From assembly GCA_947491935.1 (NCBI GenBank), contig CANLLF010000001.1:124001-188000 (forward strand): a DNA stretch of 64,000 nt, written 5' to 3'. The position numbers and the translations under genes are program-made. Below are positions 17,293 through 26,637 of the stretch, piece after piece (positions within the stretch are counted from its first letter, which is position 1; each line of letters opens with the position of its first letter). The DNA comes from an uncultured Roseicyclus sp. (GTDB lineage: Bacteria; Pseudomonadota; Alphaproteobacteria; Rhodobacterales; Rhodobacteraceae). The notes under the pieces are model-generated. The model ran no database searches and had not been told where the DNA came from. It saw only the letters and a list, made by a program, of their open reading frames with translations.

Positions 17293-18375
17293 TCAGAAGA
17301 CGATCACATTGCGGCGCGCCTGGCCCGTGCGGGTATCGGCGATGGCCTCGTTGATCTGGTCGAAGGACCAGCGGTTTGAGATGAGTTCATCCAGTTTCAG
17401 GCGGCCCTGCCCGTAGAGGTCGACCATCCACGGGATGTCGCGTTTGAGGACCAGTTCACCAAGATAGGAGCCCCGGATGCCCTGACCCGTGGCGGCGAAG
17501 ATCACCGGTTCATACTCGGTGGTCTGGCCGTTATGGGGCATGCCGACCGCATAGGCCGTGCCGCGCGGCGCCAGAAGGCGCAGGGCTGTCTTGTAGGCGG
17601 GAATCGCGCCGACCGAGACGAAGACGTGGTCGGCCAGGCTACCGCCGAGGATCTTGTAGAGGGCCTTCCACGGCTTTTCGGTGGTTGCCGACAGGGTATC
17701 GGTGGCGCCGAATTCAAGCGCATCGGCGAGTTTCTTTTCTTCGAGGTCCATCGCCACGATCCGCGCCGCGCCCGCGATCCGGGCGCCCTGGATTGCGTTG
17801 AGGCCAACGCCGCCCGCGCCGATCACCACCACCTTATCGCCCGGGCGAACCTGGGCGGTGTTGATGACGGCACCGAGCCCGGTGGGCACACCGCAGGCCA
17901 GTAGGCAGGCGACCTCCGCCGGGATTGTGTCGCCAATGGGCGCGATCTGGCTGGCATGGACGATAACGGCCTCAGCGAAGGCGCCGCAATTCATCGCCTT
18001 CGTGATATCTCCGTCCGCGTTGCTCAGCACCGGCGCTTCGGCCGTGTTGCCGCCGCAATACATCGGTTGCGCCGAGGCGCAGGAGGCGCAGGCGCCACAG
18101 GATTTCGCGAGCGTGACGATCACCCGGTCGCCCTCCGCGACGCCCGCCACACCCGGCCCGACGACGGTAACCGTGCCCGCCGCCTCGTGGCCGTAGACCG
18201 CGGGCAGCGCGCCACCCCAGGCGCCGTCCATATAGGAAATGTCGGAATGGCAGATCGCCACGGCCTCCAGCCGAACCTCAACCTCACCCTCGCCGGGATC
18301 GCGCAGGCTGATGGTCTCGACGGACAGGGGATCGCCATGTGTGTGGCAGAGCGCGGCGCGGATGGATTTGGGCAT
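17293..18375 (-). CDS. zinc-dependent alcohol dehydrogenase family protein
   Basis: A 360-residue MDR-family dehydrogenase. Catalytic zinc ligands are in VAICHSDISY and YGHEAAGTV. Four cysteines for the structural zinc are in SCGACASCASAQPMYC. The NAD(P) fold shows GAGGVGLNAIQGARIAG, with the acidic VAMDLEEKKL that favours NAD. The start MPKSIRAALCH follows GGAG. It resembles class III-type/NDMA-type alcohol dehydrogenases, but I cannot give a substrate. It shares strand and context with the enolase-superfamily gene and is divergent from pcaD. Confidence 0.87.
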   Translation of the reverse strand: MPKSIRAALCHTHGDPLSVETISLRDPGEGEVEVRLEAVAICHSDISYMDGAWGGALPAVYGHEAAGTVTVVGPGVAGVAEGDRVIVTLAKSCGACASCASAQPMYCGGNTAEAPVLSNADGDITKAMNCGAFAEAVIVHASQIAPIGDTIPAEVACLLACGVPTGLGAVINTAQVRPGDKVVVIGAGGVGLNAIQGARIAGAARIVAMDLEEKKLADALEFGATDTLSATTEKPWKALYKILGGSLADHVFVSVGAIPAYKTALRLLAPRGTAYAVGMPHNGQTTEYEPVIFAATGQGIRGSYLGELVLKRDIPWMVDLYGQGRLKLDELISNRWSFDQINEAIADTRTGQARRNVIVF

Positions 18376-18518
18376 TCTCGTCTCCGATCTCGTTTGGTTC
18401 AGCTTCCCCGCTTCGGCACCCGCGCGCGGGTCCGATCCCGTCACCCAGGGGCCGGATCGCGACCTTGCCCCCGCGACACGGGCTTGCGCAAGACCCGCGC
18501 ATCGGCCCAGATGCGGAT

Positions 18519-19310
18519 ATGGATGTGATCAATGTGAATGATGTGAGCCTGCATGTGCAGGTTGAGGGGCCCGATGACGGCCAGCCGGTGGTTTTCGCCA
18601 ATTCGCTCGGCACCGATTTGCGGCTGTGGGATGGTGTGGTGGCGCGGCTGCCGCCGGGGCTGCGGCTGATACGATACGACAAGCGCGGCCATGGCCTGTC
18701 GGATTGCCCCGCCCCACCCTATTCGATGGGGGCGCTGATTACCGAGGCCGAGGGTGTGATGGATGCGTTGAGCGTGCGCGATGCCGTGTTTGTGGGCCTG
18801 TCGATCGGCGGGTTGATCGCACAGGGGCTGGCCGCCAAGCGGCTGGATCTGGTGCGCGCGGTGGTTCTGTCGAGCACTGCCGCCAAGATCGGCACCCGCG
18901 CCATGTGGGAGGAGCGGATCGAGGCGATCCGCGCCGATGGCCTGCCCGCCATGACCGACGCGATCCTGGAGCGCTGGTTTACGCCGGACTTCCGCAGCAG
19001 CGCCGCAGTGGCGCCGTGGCAGCGCATGGTCGAGACCTGCCCCGAGGACGGGTATGTCGGCTGCTGCGCGGCGATTGCGGGGACGGATTTCTACAATATC
19101 AGCGGCGATCTGCGCTTGCCCACGCTGGTGATCGCGGGCGACAGGGACGGCGCCACGCCGCCCGATCTGGTGCGTGAATTGGCCGAGTTGATCCCCGGCG
19201 CGCAATTCGAGCTGATGCGCGGCACCGGGCATCTGCCTTGCGTGGAGGATCCGGGCACCTATGCGGCCCATCTTGTTGATTTCCTTGCCTCCATCGGACA
19301 TCTGCCATGA
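18519..19310 (+). CDS. pcaD: 3-oxoadipate enol-lactonase
   Basis: A 263-residue alpha/beta hydrolase. The nucleophile elbow GLSIGG, the strand YDKRGHGLSD, an acidic residue in VIAGDRDGATPP and the His in GTGHLPCVEDP make up the catalytic set. The sequence is of the PcaD type, which hydrolyses 3-oxoadipate enol-lactone in the protocatechuate branch of the beta-ketoadipate pathway. Assignment is strengthened by pcaB, whose start overlaps this stop as ATGA. No clear ribosome-binding site precedes the ATG. Confidence 0.85.
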   Translation: MDVINVNDVSLHVQVEGPDDGQPVVFANSLGTDLRLWDGVVARLPPGLRLIRYDKRGHGLSDCPAPPYSMGALITEAEGVMDALSVRDAVFVGLSIGGLIAQGLAAKRLDLVRAVVLSSTAAKIGTRAMWEERIEAIRADGLPAMTDAILERWFTPDFRSSAAVAPWQRMVETCPEDGYVGCCAAIAGTDFYNISGDLRLPTLVIAGDRDGATPPDLVRELAELIPGAQFELMRGTGHLPCVEDPGTYAAHLVDFLASIGHLP

Positions 19311-20629
19311 GCGCCAGCCCCTTCGACAGCCCGCTTTATCGCGACCTGTTCGGCGATGCGGAGGCCGCGCGACTTCTGTCGGACAGTGCCGATGTGCGGG
19401 CGATGATGCTGGTGCTCGGCACGCTGGCGAAGGTGCAGGGGGCGGCTGCCGTGATCCCCGAGGTATCGGCTGCGTTCCTGCATCGGGCCGCGATGGAGCT
19501 GCAGATCGATCCGGGCGGGTTGGCCGCGGCCACGGGCCAGAACGGGGTGAGCCTGCCCGGGCTCGTCACCGCGTTCCGCAAGGCGCTCGACGCACCCGAG
19601 CATGGCCAATACCTGCATTGGGGCGCGACCTCACAGGATATTCAGGACACCGCATTGATGCTGCGGATGCGGCAGCTGGTGGCGTTGATCGAGGGGCGGC
19701 TGAAAGACGTGCTGGCCGTGCTGGCCGATCTGGCGGAGGCCCACGCCGAGACCCCGCAGGCGGCGCGGACCTATGGGCAGGTTGCGGTGCCATCGAGCTT
19801 CGGCGCGCTGGTGGCGGGTTGGGGCTGGCCGATTCTGCACCAGATGCAGCGGGTCGACCGGCTGCGCGACGACGCATTGGTTGTCTCGCTGGCGGGCGCT
19901 GCGGGTACGGGCAGCCAATTGGGGCCGGATCCGGCGGGTCTGCGCGCGGCTTTGGCCGAGGCGCTTGCGTTGGGGGATCCGGGGTTGAGCTGGCACGCGA
20001 CGCGTGGGCCGGTCCGCGATCTGGCTGACTGGTTTGCCGGGGTTGCGGGGGCAAGTGGCAAGATGGCAGAGGATTTGCTGCGCCTGACCCGATCGGATGT
20101 GGGCGAAGTGCGGCTCGGCGGCACCGGCGCATCCTCGACCATGCCGCAGAAACAGAACCCGGTGGGTCCCTCCGCGATGCTGGCGCTGGCGCGATTTGCC
20201 CCGGCGCAGGTCGCCGCGATGAGTGCGCCTCATGGCGAGGCGCGCGACGGGGCCGGATGGTTCACGGAATGGCTGTGCCTGCCCCCCCTCGCCGCCGCCG
20301 CGGCGCGCGCGGCTGCGTTGGCGGGAGAGGTGGCCAAGGCGGTGACGCCCGACATCACGGCCATGGCCCGCCATCTGGACGATCCGCTTGGCCTGATCCA
20401 CGCAGAAGCGCTGTCCTTTGCCCTGGCCAGCGCCCTGCCCCGCCCCGACGCGCAAGCGGAGGTCAAACGGCTGACATCGGAGGCCCGCCAGACCGGTCGC
20501 GCCCTGCCGGACCTTATGGCGGAGGCCCATCCGGGCGTGCCCCTGCCCGACCTCACACCACCGGCCGGCCTCGGCACCGCGCCCGCCGATGCCCGCGCCT
20601 TCGCAGAGGCGGCGCGCGCCGCGATCTGA
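19307..20629 (+). CDS. pcaB: 3-carboxy-cis,cis-muconate cycloisomerase
   Basis: A 440-residue member of the fumarase/aspartase superfamily. The signature loop GGTGASSTMPQKQNPVGPS, HWGATSQDIQDTALMLRM and the region around TYGQVAVPSSFGA define it. The enzyme lactonises 3-carboxymuconate to gamma-carboxymuconolactone, the step two places before PcaD in the protocatechuate pathway. The genes for protocatechuate dioxygenase (pcaGH), pcaC and the regulator pcaQ are not in this window. Confidence 0.9.
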   Translation: MSASPFDSPLYRDLFGDAEAARLLSDSADVRAMMLVLGTLAKVQGAAAVIPEVSAAFLHRAAMELQIDPGGLAAATGQNGVSLPGLVTAFRKALDAPEHGQYLHWGATSQDIQDTALMLRMRQLVALIEGRLKDVLAVLADLAEAHAETPQAARTYGQVAVPSSFGALVAGWGWPILHQMQRVDRLRDDALVVSLAGAAGTGSQLGPDPAGLRAALAEALALGDPGLSWHATRGPVRDLADWFAGVAGASGKMAEDLLRLTRSDVGEVRLGGTGASSTMPQKQNPVGPSAMLALARFAPAQVAAMSAPHGEARDGAGWFTEWLCLPPLAAAAARAAALAGEVAKAVTPDITAMARHLDDPLGLIHAEALSFALASALPRPDAQAEVKRLTSEARQTGRALPDLMAEAHPGVPLPDLTPPAGLGTAPADARAFAEAARAAI

Positions 20630-20688
20630 GCCTTGCCAGCCGAAAGCTGTCAATCTAGCCTGACACCCAGCCGTCCTGCGGAAACCTC

Positions 20689-21900
20689 ATGCGCCTCCCC
20701 ACCCTGTTCATCCTGATCACCGTCACCATCGACGCCATGGGCATCGGGCTGATCCTGCCCGTGATGCCGGATCTGATCGGCGAGGTGCGGGGTGCCGATC
20801 TGTCGGATGCGGCTCTTTGGGGCGGTGTCCTGTCGGCCACCTACGCGGTGATGCAATTCCTCTGCGCCCCGACCCTCGGAAACCTGTCGGATCGCTTCGG
20901 ACGGCGGCCTATCCTGTTGATTTCCATGGCCGTTCTGGCCGCCGATTACGTGGTGATGAGCGTCGCGCACACGATCTGGCTCCTGCTGATCGGGCGCATC
21001 ATCGCGGGCATCGCGGCGGGCACCCATTCCACGGCGCTGGCCTTCATGGCCGACATTTCCGACCCGTCAAAACGCGCACAGAATTTCGGTTTGATCTCTG
21101 CCGGGTTCGGCATGGGCTTCATACTCGGCCCGCTTCTGGGCGGCCTTCTGGGTGATCTGGACCCGCGCGCACCCTTCATCGCCGCCGCCTGCCTCGCCGC
21201 GGCCAATTGCGTCTTCGGCTTCTTCGCCCTGCCCGAAAGCCTGCCCAAGACCCGCCGTCGCGCCTTTGACTGGCGCCGCGCCAATCCGGCGGGCGGCTTG
21301 ATGCAAATCGGTGCACTTCCGGGCGTGCGTGCGCTTCTGGCCGTCATGCTGGCCTACCAGATCTCCAACTTCGTCTACCCGGCGATCTGGGCCTACTACA
21401 CCCAGGCCGCCTTCGGGTGGGAGCCGCGCATGGTCGGCATTTCGCTGGCCGTCTACGGGGTGGCGATTGCAATTGTGCAGGGCGGGCTGATCCGCGTGAT
21501 CCTCGCGCGCCTGGGTGAGGTGCGCGCCGTCCATTGGGGCCTGATCCTGAACACGGCCTGCCTAGTGGCCTACGGGGTTGCCGGGCAGGCCTGGATGATC
21601 TGGGCGCTGATCCCGATCTCCGCCATCGGCGCGGTGGTCGCACCCGCCATGCAGGGGGTGATGAGCCGGGCCGCCGGGGCCGATCAACAGGGCGAATTGC
21701 AGGGCGTATTGGCCTCGATCTCGTCGCTGTCGATGATCCTGAGCCCGCTGATGATGACCCAGGCGTTTTTCTGGGCCACCCGCGATGGCGGCGCCCTGTG
21801 GCTGCCCGGCGCGCCGTTCCTTCTGGCGGCGGTCTTGATGGGCGGAGCGCTGGCGATTTTCCTGCTCACCCGCGCGCCGGAGACCCAACCGGCAGAATAG
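20689..21900 (+). CDS. MFS transporter, TCR/Tet (DHA1) type
   Basis: A 403-residue protein with about 12 membrane helices. Motif A between helices 2 and 3 reads GNLSDRFGRRPILL, and motif C-like GFGMGFILGPLLGGLLGD is in helix 5, typical of proton-driven drug efflux pumps of the TetA class. Real substrates cannot be inferred, and chromosomal relatives often do not confer tetracycline resistance. It is transcribed in the same direction as pcaB after a 59-base gap and converges with the dehydratase gene. Confidence 0.87.
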   Translation: MRLPTLFILITVTIDAMGIGLILPVMPDLIGEVRGADLSDAALWGGVLSATYAVMQFLCAPTLGNLSDRFGRRPILLISMAVLAADYVVMSVAHTIWLLLIGRIIAGIAAGTHSTALAFMADISDPSKRAQNFGLISAGFGMGFILGPLLGGLLGDLDPRAPFIAAACLAAANCVFGFFALPESLPKTRRRAFDWRRANPAGGLMQIGALPGVRALLAVMLAYQISNFVYPAIWAYYTQAAFGWEPRMVGISLAVYGVAIAIVQGGLIRVILARLGEVRAVHWGLILNTACLVAYGVAGQAWMIWALIPISAIGAVVAPAMQGVMSRAAGADQQGELQGVLASISSLSMILSPLMMTQAFFWATRDGGALWLPGAPFLLAAVLMGGALAIFLLTRAPETQPAE

Positions 21901-21906
21901 CGGCGG

Positions 21907-21945
21907 GCGGGGGCAATTTGAGTATTTTCGATTAAGTGAAAGGGG
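21907..21945 (+). repeat. dispersed intergenic repeat, degenerate copy C
   Basis: GGGGGCAATTTGAGTATTTTCGA followed by TTAAGTGAAAGGGG resembles copies A and B from the GTATTT motif onwards. It fills the convergent gap between the MFS gene and the dehydratase gene. Confidence 0.45.
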
Positions 21946-22923
21946 TTAGTCGACTTCGCTGAGGATCCGCGCAAAAAGGGCCGTGTCCACATTGCCGCCC
22001 GAGAGCGTCGCGATCACCGGCCCTGGCGCGATCTTGTCACCGTGGAAGAGCGCCGAGGCCAAAGCCACCGCGCCGCCCGGCTCCACCACCAGTTTCAGGC
22101 GTGTGGCGGCGTGGCGCATGGCGGATTTCGCCTCCGCCTCCGTCACCACGATCCCCCGTCCGCACAGCGATTGCATCAGCGGAAAGGTGATCTCCCCCGG
22201 GGCGCGCGTCAGGATCGCATCGCAGAGGCCGGTTTCCGGGCCGGTATTGGGGCTGATCGTGCCCGCAGCGAGCGACCGTGCGACATCATCGAACCCTTCG
22301 GGCTCCACCGGGCGCACGACCATATCGGGCGCCTTGGCGGCCAACGCCGTGGCAATGCCGGAGGTCAGCCCGCCGCCCCCGCAACACGTGAGCACCGTCG
22401 CCTGCGTGATCCCCACCTCCGCCGCTTGTTCCGCAATCTCAAGCCCGCAGGTCCCCTGCCCGGCAATCACCATCGGCTCGTCATAGGGCTTCACAAGGGT
22501 CAGGCCCAGCTCATCACGCAGACGCTGGCCAATCTCCGCGCGATCCTCTCCCGCCGCCCGGTCATAAAGCACCACCTCCGCGCCCATCGCGCGGGTATTG
22601 GCGATCTTCAGTTCGGGCGCGTCGGACGGCATCAGGATCGTGGCCGGCACGCCAAGGATCTGCGCCGCGCGCGCCACGCCCTGGGCGTGATTGCCCGAAG
22701 AATAGGCGATCACCCCCTTGGCGCGCACGTCCTCCGGCAGCGCCGTCAAAGCTGACCATCCACCGCGGAACTTGAAGGATCCCGTATGCTGCAGCACCTC
22801 GGCCTTGAGGTAGATTTGCCGTCCCGCGATCTCGTCCAGAAACGGCGAAGACAGGAGCGGCGTGCGCCGCACCACGCCCACCGCCCGCGCAGCGGAGGCC
22901 TCGATATCGGCAAATGTGATCAT
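21946..22923 (-). CDS. threonine/serine dehydratase-like PLP enzyme
   Basis: A 325-residue fold-type II PLP enzyme. The Schiff-base Lys is in TGSFKFRGGWSAL, the substrate loop is SSGNHAQGVARAAQ and the phosphate-binding loop is TCCGGGGLTSG. This fits the serine/threonine dehydratase group without a regulatory ACT domain, which also includes serine racemases and hydroxyaspartate dehydratases, so the preferred substrate is open. Its start overlaps the stop of the alpha/beta hydrolase gene by four bases. Confidence 0.87.
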   Translation of the reverse strand: MITFADIEASAARAVGVVRRTPLLSSPFLDEIAGRQIYLKAEVLQHTGSFKFRGGWSALTALPEDVRAKGVIAYSSGNHAQGVARAAQILGVPATILMPSDAPELKIANTRAMGAEVVLYDRAAGEDRAEIGQRLRDELGLTLVKPYDEPMVIAGQGTCGLEIAEQAAEVGITQATVLTCCGGGGLTSGIATALAAKAPDMVVRPVEPEGFDDVARSLAAGTISPNTGPETGLCDAILTRAPGEITFPLMQSLCGRGIVVTEAEAKSAMRHAATRLKLVVEPGGAVALASALFHGDKIAPGPVIATLSGGNVDTALFARILSEVD

Positions 22924-23753
22924 GCCGCCTGCTCAAGCACCGCATCGATGACGGCTTGCGCGCCGGGCTCATCCAGAAACGGCACATGCCCGCGATCGGC
23001 CAGTTCCACAAAGGCCATGTCAGGGCGGCGGCGGCGCATCTCGGCCGCGGTCTGTTCCGACAGGATGTTGGACTGCGCGCCCCGGATCAGGCCAAGCGGC
23101 ACGCCGTCAAGCGCATCGAAAAGCGGCCACAGATCCGGCGCCTGAAAATGTGGCGCAAATGCGGGGGCAACGGCGTCGCGGAGCCGCGGATCGTAACGCA
23201 AATGCAGTTGCCCGCCCTCCTCGCGCCAGATCCGGCGCGCGAAATCGGCCCAGGTCTGCGCTGGCACGTTGCGAAACACGCCCTCATAGAAGACAGGCAG
23301 GGCCGCGGCGGCCTCCTCCAGGCTTAGGAACGTGGGCGGTTTGCCGATGTAATCCATGATGGTGGCCAGGCCTTCGGCCATCACATCCGGCCCGATATCG
23401 TTGAAAATAACGCCCGACAACCGCGCGCGGCCCATGGCGGCCAGCATCAGCGCCACTAACCCACCGCGCGATGTGCCCAGCACCACAACCTTCTCCAAGC
23501 CCAGATGATCCAACAGAGCCAGCACATCCTTGGCCTCTTGCGGCGGATTATACGTCGCCGGATCGCCATGATCCGACGCGCCTCGCCCCCGGAAATCCAT
23601 CCGGATCACCCGCGCACGGCCCGCGTAATGCTCCAGCACTGGCTCAAAATCTTCCATGTTCCGCGTCAGGCCCGGCAGGCACAGGAGCGGCACGCCGCTG
23701 CCCTGATCGTCATGGGCCAGCTGCAACCCGTCCTCCGCCATCACATACTCCAT
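22920..23753 (-). CDS. alpha/beta hydrolase
   Basis: A 277-residue hydrolase. VPLLCLPGLTRNMEDF has the oxyanion HG-like turn, MDFRGRGASDHGD follows, the nucleophile elbow is LGTSRGG, and the catalytic His is in DRGHVPFLDEP. The substrate is unknown. The ATG shares one base with the stop of the haloacid dehalogenase gene, which fixes the start, and the gene is the middle one of a three-gene operon ending with the PLP dehydratase. Confidence 0.87.
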   Translation of the reverse strand: MEYVMAEDGLQLAHDDQGSGVPLLCLPGLTRNMEDFEPVLEHYAGRARVIRMDFRGRGASDHGDPATYNPPQEAKDVLALLDHLGLEKVVVLGTSRGGLVALMLAAMGRARLSGVIFNDIGPDVMAEGLATIMDYIGKPPTFLSLEEAAAALPVFYEGVFRNVPAQTWADFARRIWREEGGQLHLRYDPRLRDAVAPAFAPHFQAPDLWPLFDALDGVPLGLIRGAQSNILSEQTAAEMRRRRPDMAFVELADRGHVPFLDEPGAQAVIDAVLEQAA

Positions 23754-24439
23754 CACGCCACTCCCACGATCTCCGGCACACCGGTCAGATCTGCGGCCAC
23801 GCGCCCCGGCTGCCCGCTCAACCGATCCATCGGCTCGCCCGCGCGGTTCACCCACAGCGTGTCGAACCCGTAGGCCGCCGCAAAGGCCGCGTCCCAGCCG
23901 TTGGAGGACACGAACAACACCTCATCCGGCGTACAATCGAAGCGCGCACCAACCATGTCATAAACCCGCCGATCCGGCTTGAAGACACCCGCATCCTCCA
24001 CGCTCAACACCGCGTCCAGCATCTGCCCGATCCCGGCGGATGAGACCGCGCCCTCCAGCATGTCCGGTGACCCGTTGGACAGGATCCCGGTCTGCAAGCC
24101 CGCCGCCTTCAACCGGCCCAACATCTCGGGCACTTCGGGATAGGCCGCCAAGTGCCAGTACAGCCCCAGCAAATCCTCCCGCAGAGCCGCATCCTCCAGC
24201 CCCGCACGCGCCAGCGCCCAGTCGAGCCCGTCCTGCGTCACCTGCCAGAACCCCACATGGTCCCGCGCCACCGCGCGCAGCCAAGAATATTGCAACTGCT
24301 TCAGGCGCCAATCATTGGCCACCTGCATCCAAACCTCGGCAAAGGCCTCCCGCCCCGGCTGCCCGGCCAATTCCCGCGCCGCGGCAGCGACATCAAAAAG
24401 CGTGCCATAGGCATCAAAAATACACGTGGTGATCTTCAT
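23753..24439 (-). CDS. haloacid dehalogenase type II
   Basis: A 228-residue HAD-superfamily enzyme. Motif I is FDAYGTLFD (nucleophile Asp), motif II is ILSNGSPDML, motif III Lys is in FKPDRRVYD, and SSNGWDAAFA resembles the L-2-haloacid dehalogenase active-site signature. The expected reaction is hydrolysis of (S)-2-haloacids to (R)-2-hydroxyacids. I start at MKITTCIFDAYG because the in-frame sequence upstream encodes the dispersed repeat, not protein. It leads the operon with the hydrolase and the dehydratase. Confidence 0.88.
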   Translation of the reverse strand: MKITTCIFDAYGTLFDVAAAARELAGQPGREAFAEVWMQVANDWRLKQLQYSWLRAVARDHVGFWQVTQDGLDWALARAGLEDAALREDLLGLYWHLAAYPEVPEMLGRLKAAGLQTGILSNGSPDMLEGAVSSAGIGQMLDAVLSVEDAGVFKPDRRVYDMVGARFDCTPDEVLFVSSNGWDAAFAAAYGFDTLWVNRAGEPMDRLSGQPGRVAADLTGVPEIVGVA

Positions 24440-24490
24440 CCCGGCCTCCCGACGTCCCGCAACGGTGACATGCCCGCACGCCCATCGCAA

Positions 24491-24555
24491 CGCCCCTTTC
24501 CATTGGTTCGAAATACCCCGGGGGAGTCCGGAACGGACGGGGGCAGCGCCCCCAA
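24491..24555 (-). repeat. dispersed intergenic repeat, copy B
   Basis: Read on the minus strand this has GGGGGC-GCT-GCCCCC, a 15-base spacer, then CCCCCGGGGTATTTCGAACC and AATGGAAAGGGGCG. It matches copy A almost base for base in the second half. It lies between fabI and the haloacid dehalogenase gene. Confidence 0.7.
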
Positions 24556-24609
24556 CCTCTTGCAAATCGAATGCAGCGCAGCTGCGCAATTGGATCGGAT
24601 TCGCCTGGA

Positions 24610-25398
24610 TCAGAGGTTGTCGGGCTGCAACATGCCCAAGACGTGATAGCCGCCATCCACCGTCACGATCTCGCCCGTGGTGCAGGCGCCGTAATCGGAC
24701 GCCAGATAAACCGCCGTGCCGCCGATGGCCTCCAGCGTCGCATTGGCACGCAGCGGTGCGTTGGCCTCGGTCGTCTTGAACGTCTTGCGCGCGCCGCCGA
24801 TCGCGGCCCCGGCCAGCGTCTTCATCGGGCCCGGTGAGATGGCGTTCACGCGAATGCCCTGGGGCCCCAGATCATTGGCCAGATACCGCACGGAGCTTTC
24901 CAGCGCCGCTTTCGCCACGCCCATCACGTTGTAGAACGGCGTCACCCGGTTCGATCCCTGGTAGGTCAGCGTCAGCAGCGTGCCGCCCTCGGGCATCAAT
25001 TCCGCCGCGCGGCGGGCCACGTCGATGAAGGAAAAACATGAAATTGTCAGCGAATTCTGGAAATTCGCCCGCGTCGTGTTGGTGAACCGCCCGGTCAGCT
25101 CGGTCTTGTCGGAAAACGCGATGGCATGCACCACGAAATCAAGGCTCCCCCACATGTCTTTCAGCTTGGCAAAACAGGCATCCATCGACGCATCATCGTT
25201 CACGTCGACATCCACCAGAAGGTCACTGCCCAGTTGCGCGGCCAGTGGCTCCACACGTTTGCCAAAGGCCTCGCCCTGATAGGAGAATGCCAGCTCGGCG
25301 CCTTCGGCATGGAGCGCTTTCGCGATGCCCCAGGCAATCGACCGTTCATTGGCCACGCCCATCACAAGGCCGCGCTTGCCCGTCATCAAATCAGCCAT
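24610..25398 (-). CDS. fabI: enoyl-[acyl-carrier-protein] reductase (NADH)
   Basis: A 262-residue divergent short-chain dehydrogenase. The N-terminal GLVMGVANERSIAWGIA is the FabI nucleotide-binding signature. The active site has Tyr and Lys in the Y-x6-K spacing (FYNVMGVAKAALE), as FabI requires. It reduces the enoyl-ACP double bond in each round of fatty acid elongation and is the usual triclosan target. It lies 9 bases downstream of fabB. Confidence 0.94.
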   Translation of the reverse strand: MADLMTGKRGLVMGVANERSIAWGIAKALHAEGAELAFSYQGEAFGKRVEPLAAQLGSDLLVDVDVNDDASMDACFAKLKDMWGSLDFVVHAIAFSDKTELTGRFTNTTRANFQNSLTISCFSFIDVARRAAELMPEGGTLLTLTYQGSNRVTPFYNVMGVAKAALESSVRYLANDLGPQGIRVNAISPGPMKTLAGAAIGGARKTFKTTEANAPLRANATLEAIGGTAVYLASDYGACTTGEIVTVDGGYHVLGMLQPDNL

Positions 25399-25407
25399 TC
25401 TTGAAAC

Positions 25408-26637
25408 TCACCCGTTAAACCGGCTCAGCAGCATCGAGCCATTCGTGCCGCCAAAGCCAAAGGAATTCGTCATCACCGTGTCGAGGCCCGCATCGGGCTT
25501 GAACTCGGTCGCGATCTCGGCCGGGTCAAGCTCGGGGTCGAGCGTTTCGACATTGATGGACGGTGTGATGAAATCACCCTCCAGCATCAGGAGGCAGAAG
25601 GTGGCCTCCAACGCGCCCGCCGCGCCCTGGGCGTGACCGGTCATGGATTTCGTGGAGGAAATCGGCGGAGTGTTGCCTTGCCGGAAGACCCGGCGCACGG
25701 CCTCCACCTCGCCCACATCCCCCACCGGCGTGGAGGTCCCATGGGCATTGATATAGCTGACCTGGCGCCCCTCGGGTAGCGTTTGCAGGGCCAGACGCAT
25801 GGCGCGTTCGCCGCCCTCGCCGGACGGGGCCACCATGTCGTGGCCATCGGATGTGGCCGCAAAACCGGTTACTTCGGCGTAGATCTTGGCGCCGCGGGCC
25901 TGCGCACGCTCCAGCTCCTCCAGAACCAGGATCGCGCCGCCGCCCCCGATCACGAAGCCGTCGCGGTCGGCATCGAAGGCACGGCTCGCGCGCTCCGGCG
26001 TGTCGTTATACTTGGAGCTCATTGCCCCCATCGCGTCGAACAGGCACGAGAGCGTCCAGTCGAGTTCCTCGGCGCCGCCCGCGAACATGACATCCTGCTT
26101 GCCCATCATGATCTGCTCGGCCGCGTTGCCGATGCAATGCAGGCTGGTCGAACACGCCGAGGTGATGGAGTAGTTGATGCCCTTGATCTTGTAGGCCGTG
26201 GCAAGGTTCGCACTGATGGTGGAGGACATGCATTTGGGCACCGCAAAGGGCCCGATGCGTTTGGTCGCGCCCGTCTTCAGCACGGTCTGATGGGCCGCGA
26301 ACATGGCCGAGGTCGACGGCCCGCCGGACCCGGCCACAAGCCCCGTGCGCTCGTTGATGACATCGTCTTCGCCAAGCCCCGCATCGGCAATCGCCTGCCC
26401 CATCGCGATATGGGCATAGGCCGCGCCCGGCCCCATGAAACGAAGCGCGCGCTTGTCGATATGCTCGGCGGGGTCGATCTTGAGCGTGCCCGCAATCTGG
26501 CTGCGAAACCCGTGCTCGGCCATCTCCGCCGACGCCTCGATCCCGGAGCGACCGGCCTTGAGGCTTTCGGTCACCTCTGCGGCGTTGTTTCCGATGGGGG
26601 AGACAATCCCCAACCCTGTGACGACGACACGGCGCAT
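25408..26637 (-). CDS. fabB: beta-ketoacyl-ACP synthase I
   Basis: A 409-residue condensing enzyme. Catalytic Cys is in TSACSTSLHC, and the two His residues are in NAHGTSTPVGD and GHAQGAAGALEA. The start MRRVVVTGLG is the family N-terminus. FabB elongates unsaturated intermediates made by FabA. In this window fabA lies upstream but is separated by an aldo/keto reductase gene; fabI follows directly. Confidence 0.93.
   Translation of the reverse strand: MRRVVVTGLGIVSPIGNNAAEVTESLKAGRSGIEASAEMAEHGFRSQIAGTLKIDPAEHIDKRALRFMGPGAAYAHIAMGQAIADAGLGEDDVINERTGLVAGSGGPSTSAMFAAHQTVLKTGATKRIGPFAVPKCMSSTISANLATAYKIKGINYSITSACSTSLHCIGNAAEQIMMGKQDVMFAGGAEELDWTLSCLFDAMGAMSSKYNDTPERASRAFDADRDGFVIGGGGAILVLEELERAQARGAKIYAEVTGFAATSDGHDMVAPSGEGGERAMRLALQTLPEGRQVSYINAHGTSTPVGDVGEVEAVRRVFRQGNTPPISSTKSMTGHAQGAAGALEATFCLLMLEGDFITPSINVETLDPELDPAEIATEFKPDAGLDTVMTNSFGFGGTNGSMLLSRFNG

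Noticed and set aside
20689-21900. Acquired tetracycline resistance determinant
   Set aside because: The protein is TetA-like only at family level, has no TetR neighbour or mobile element, and its base composition matches the surroundings.
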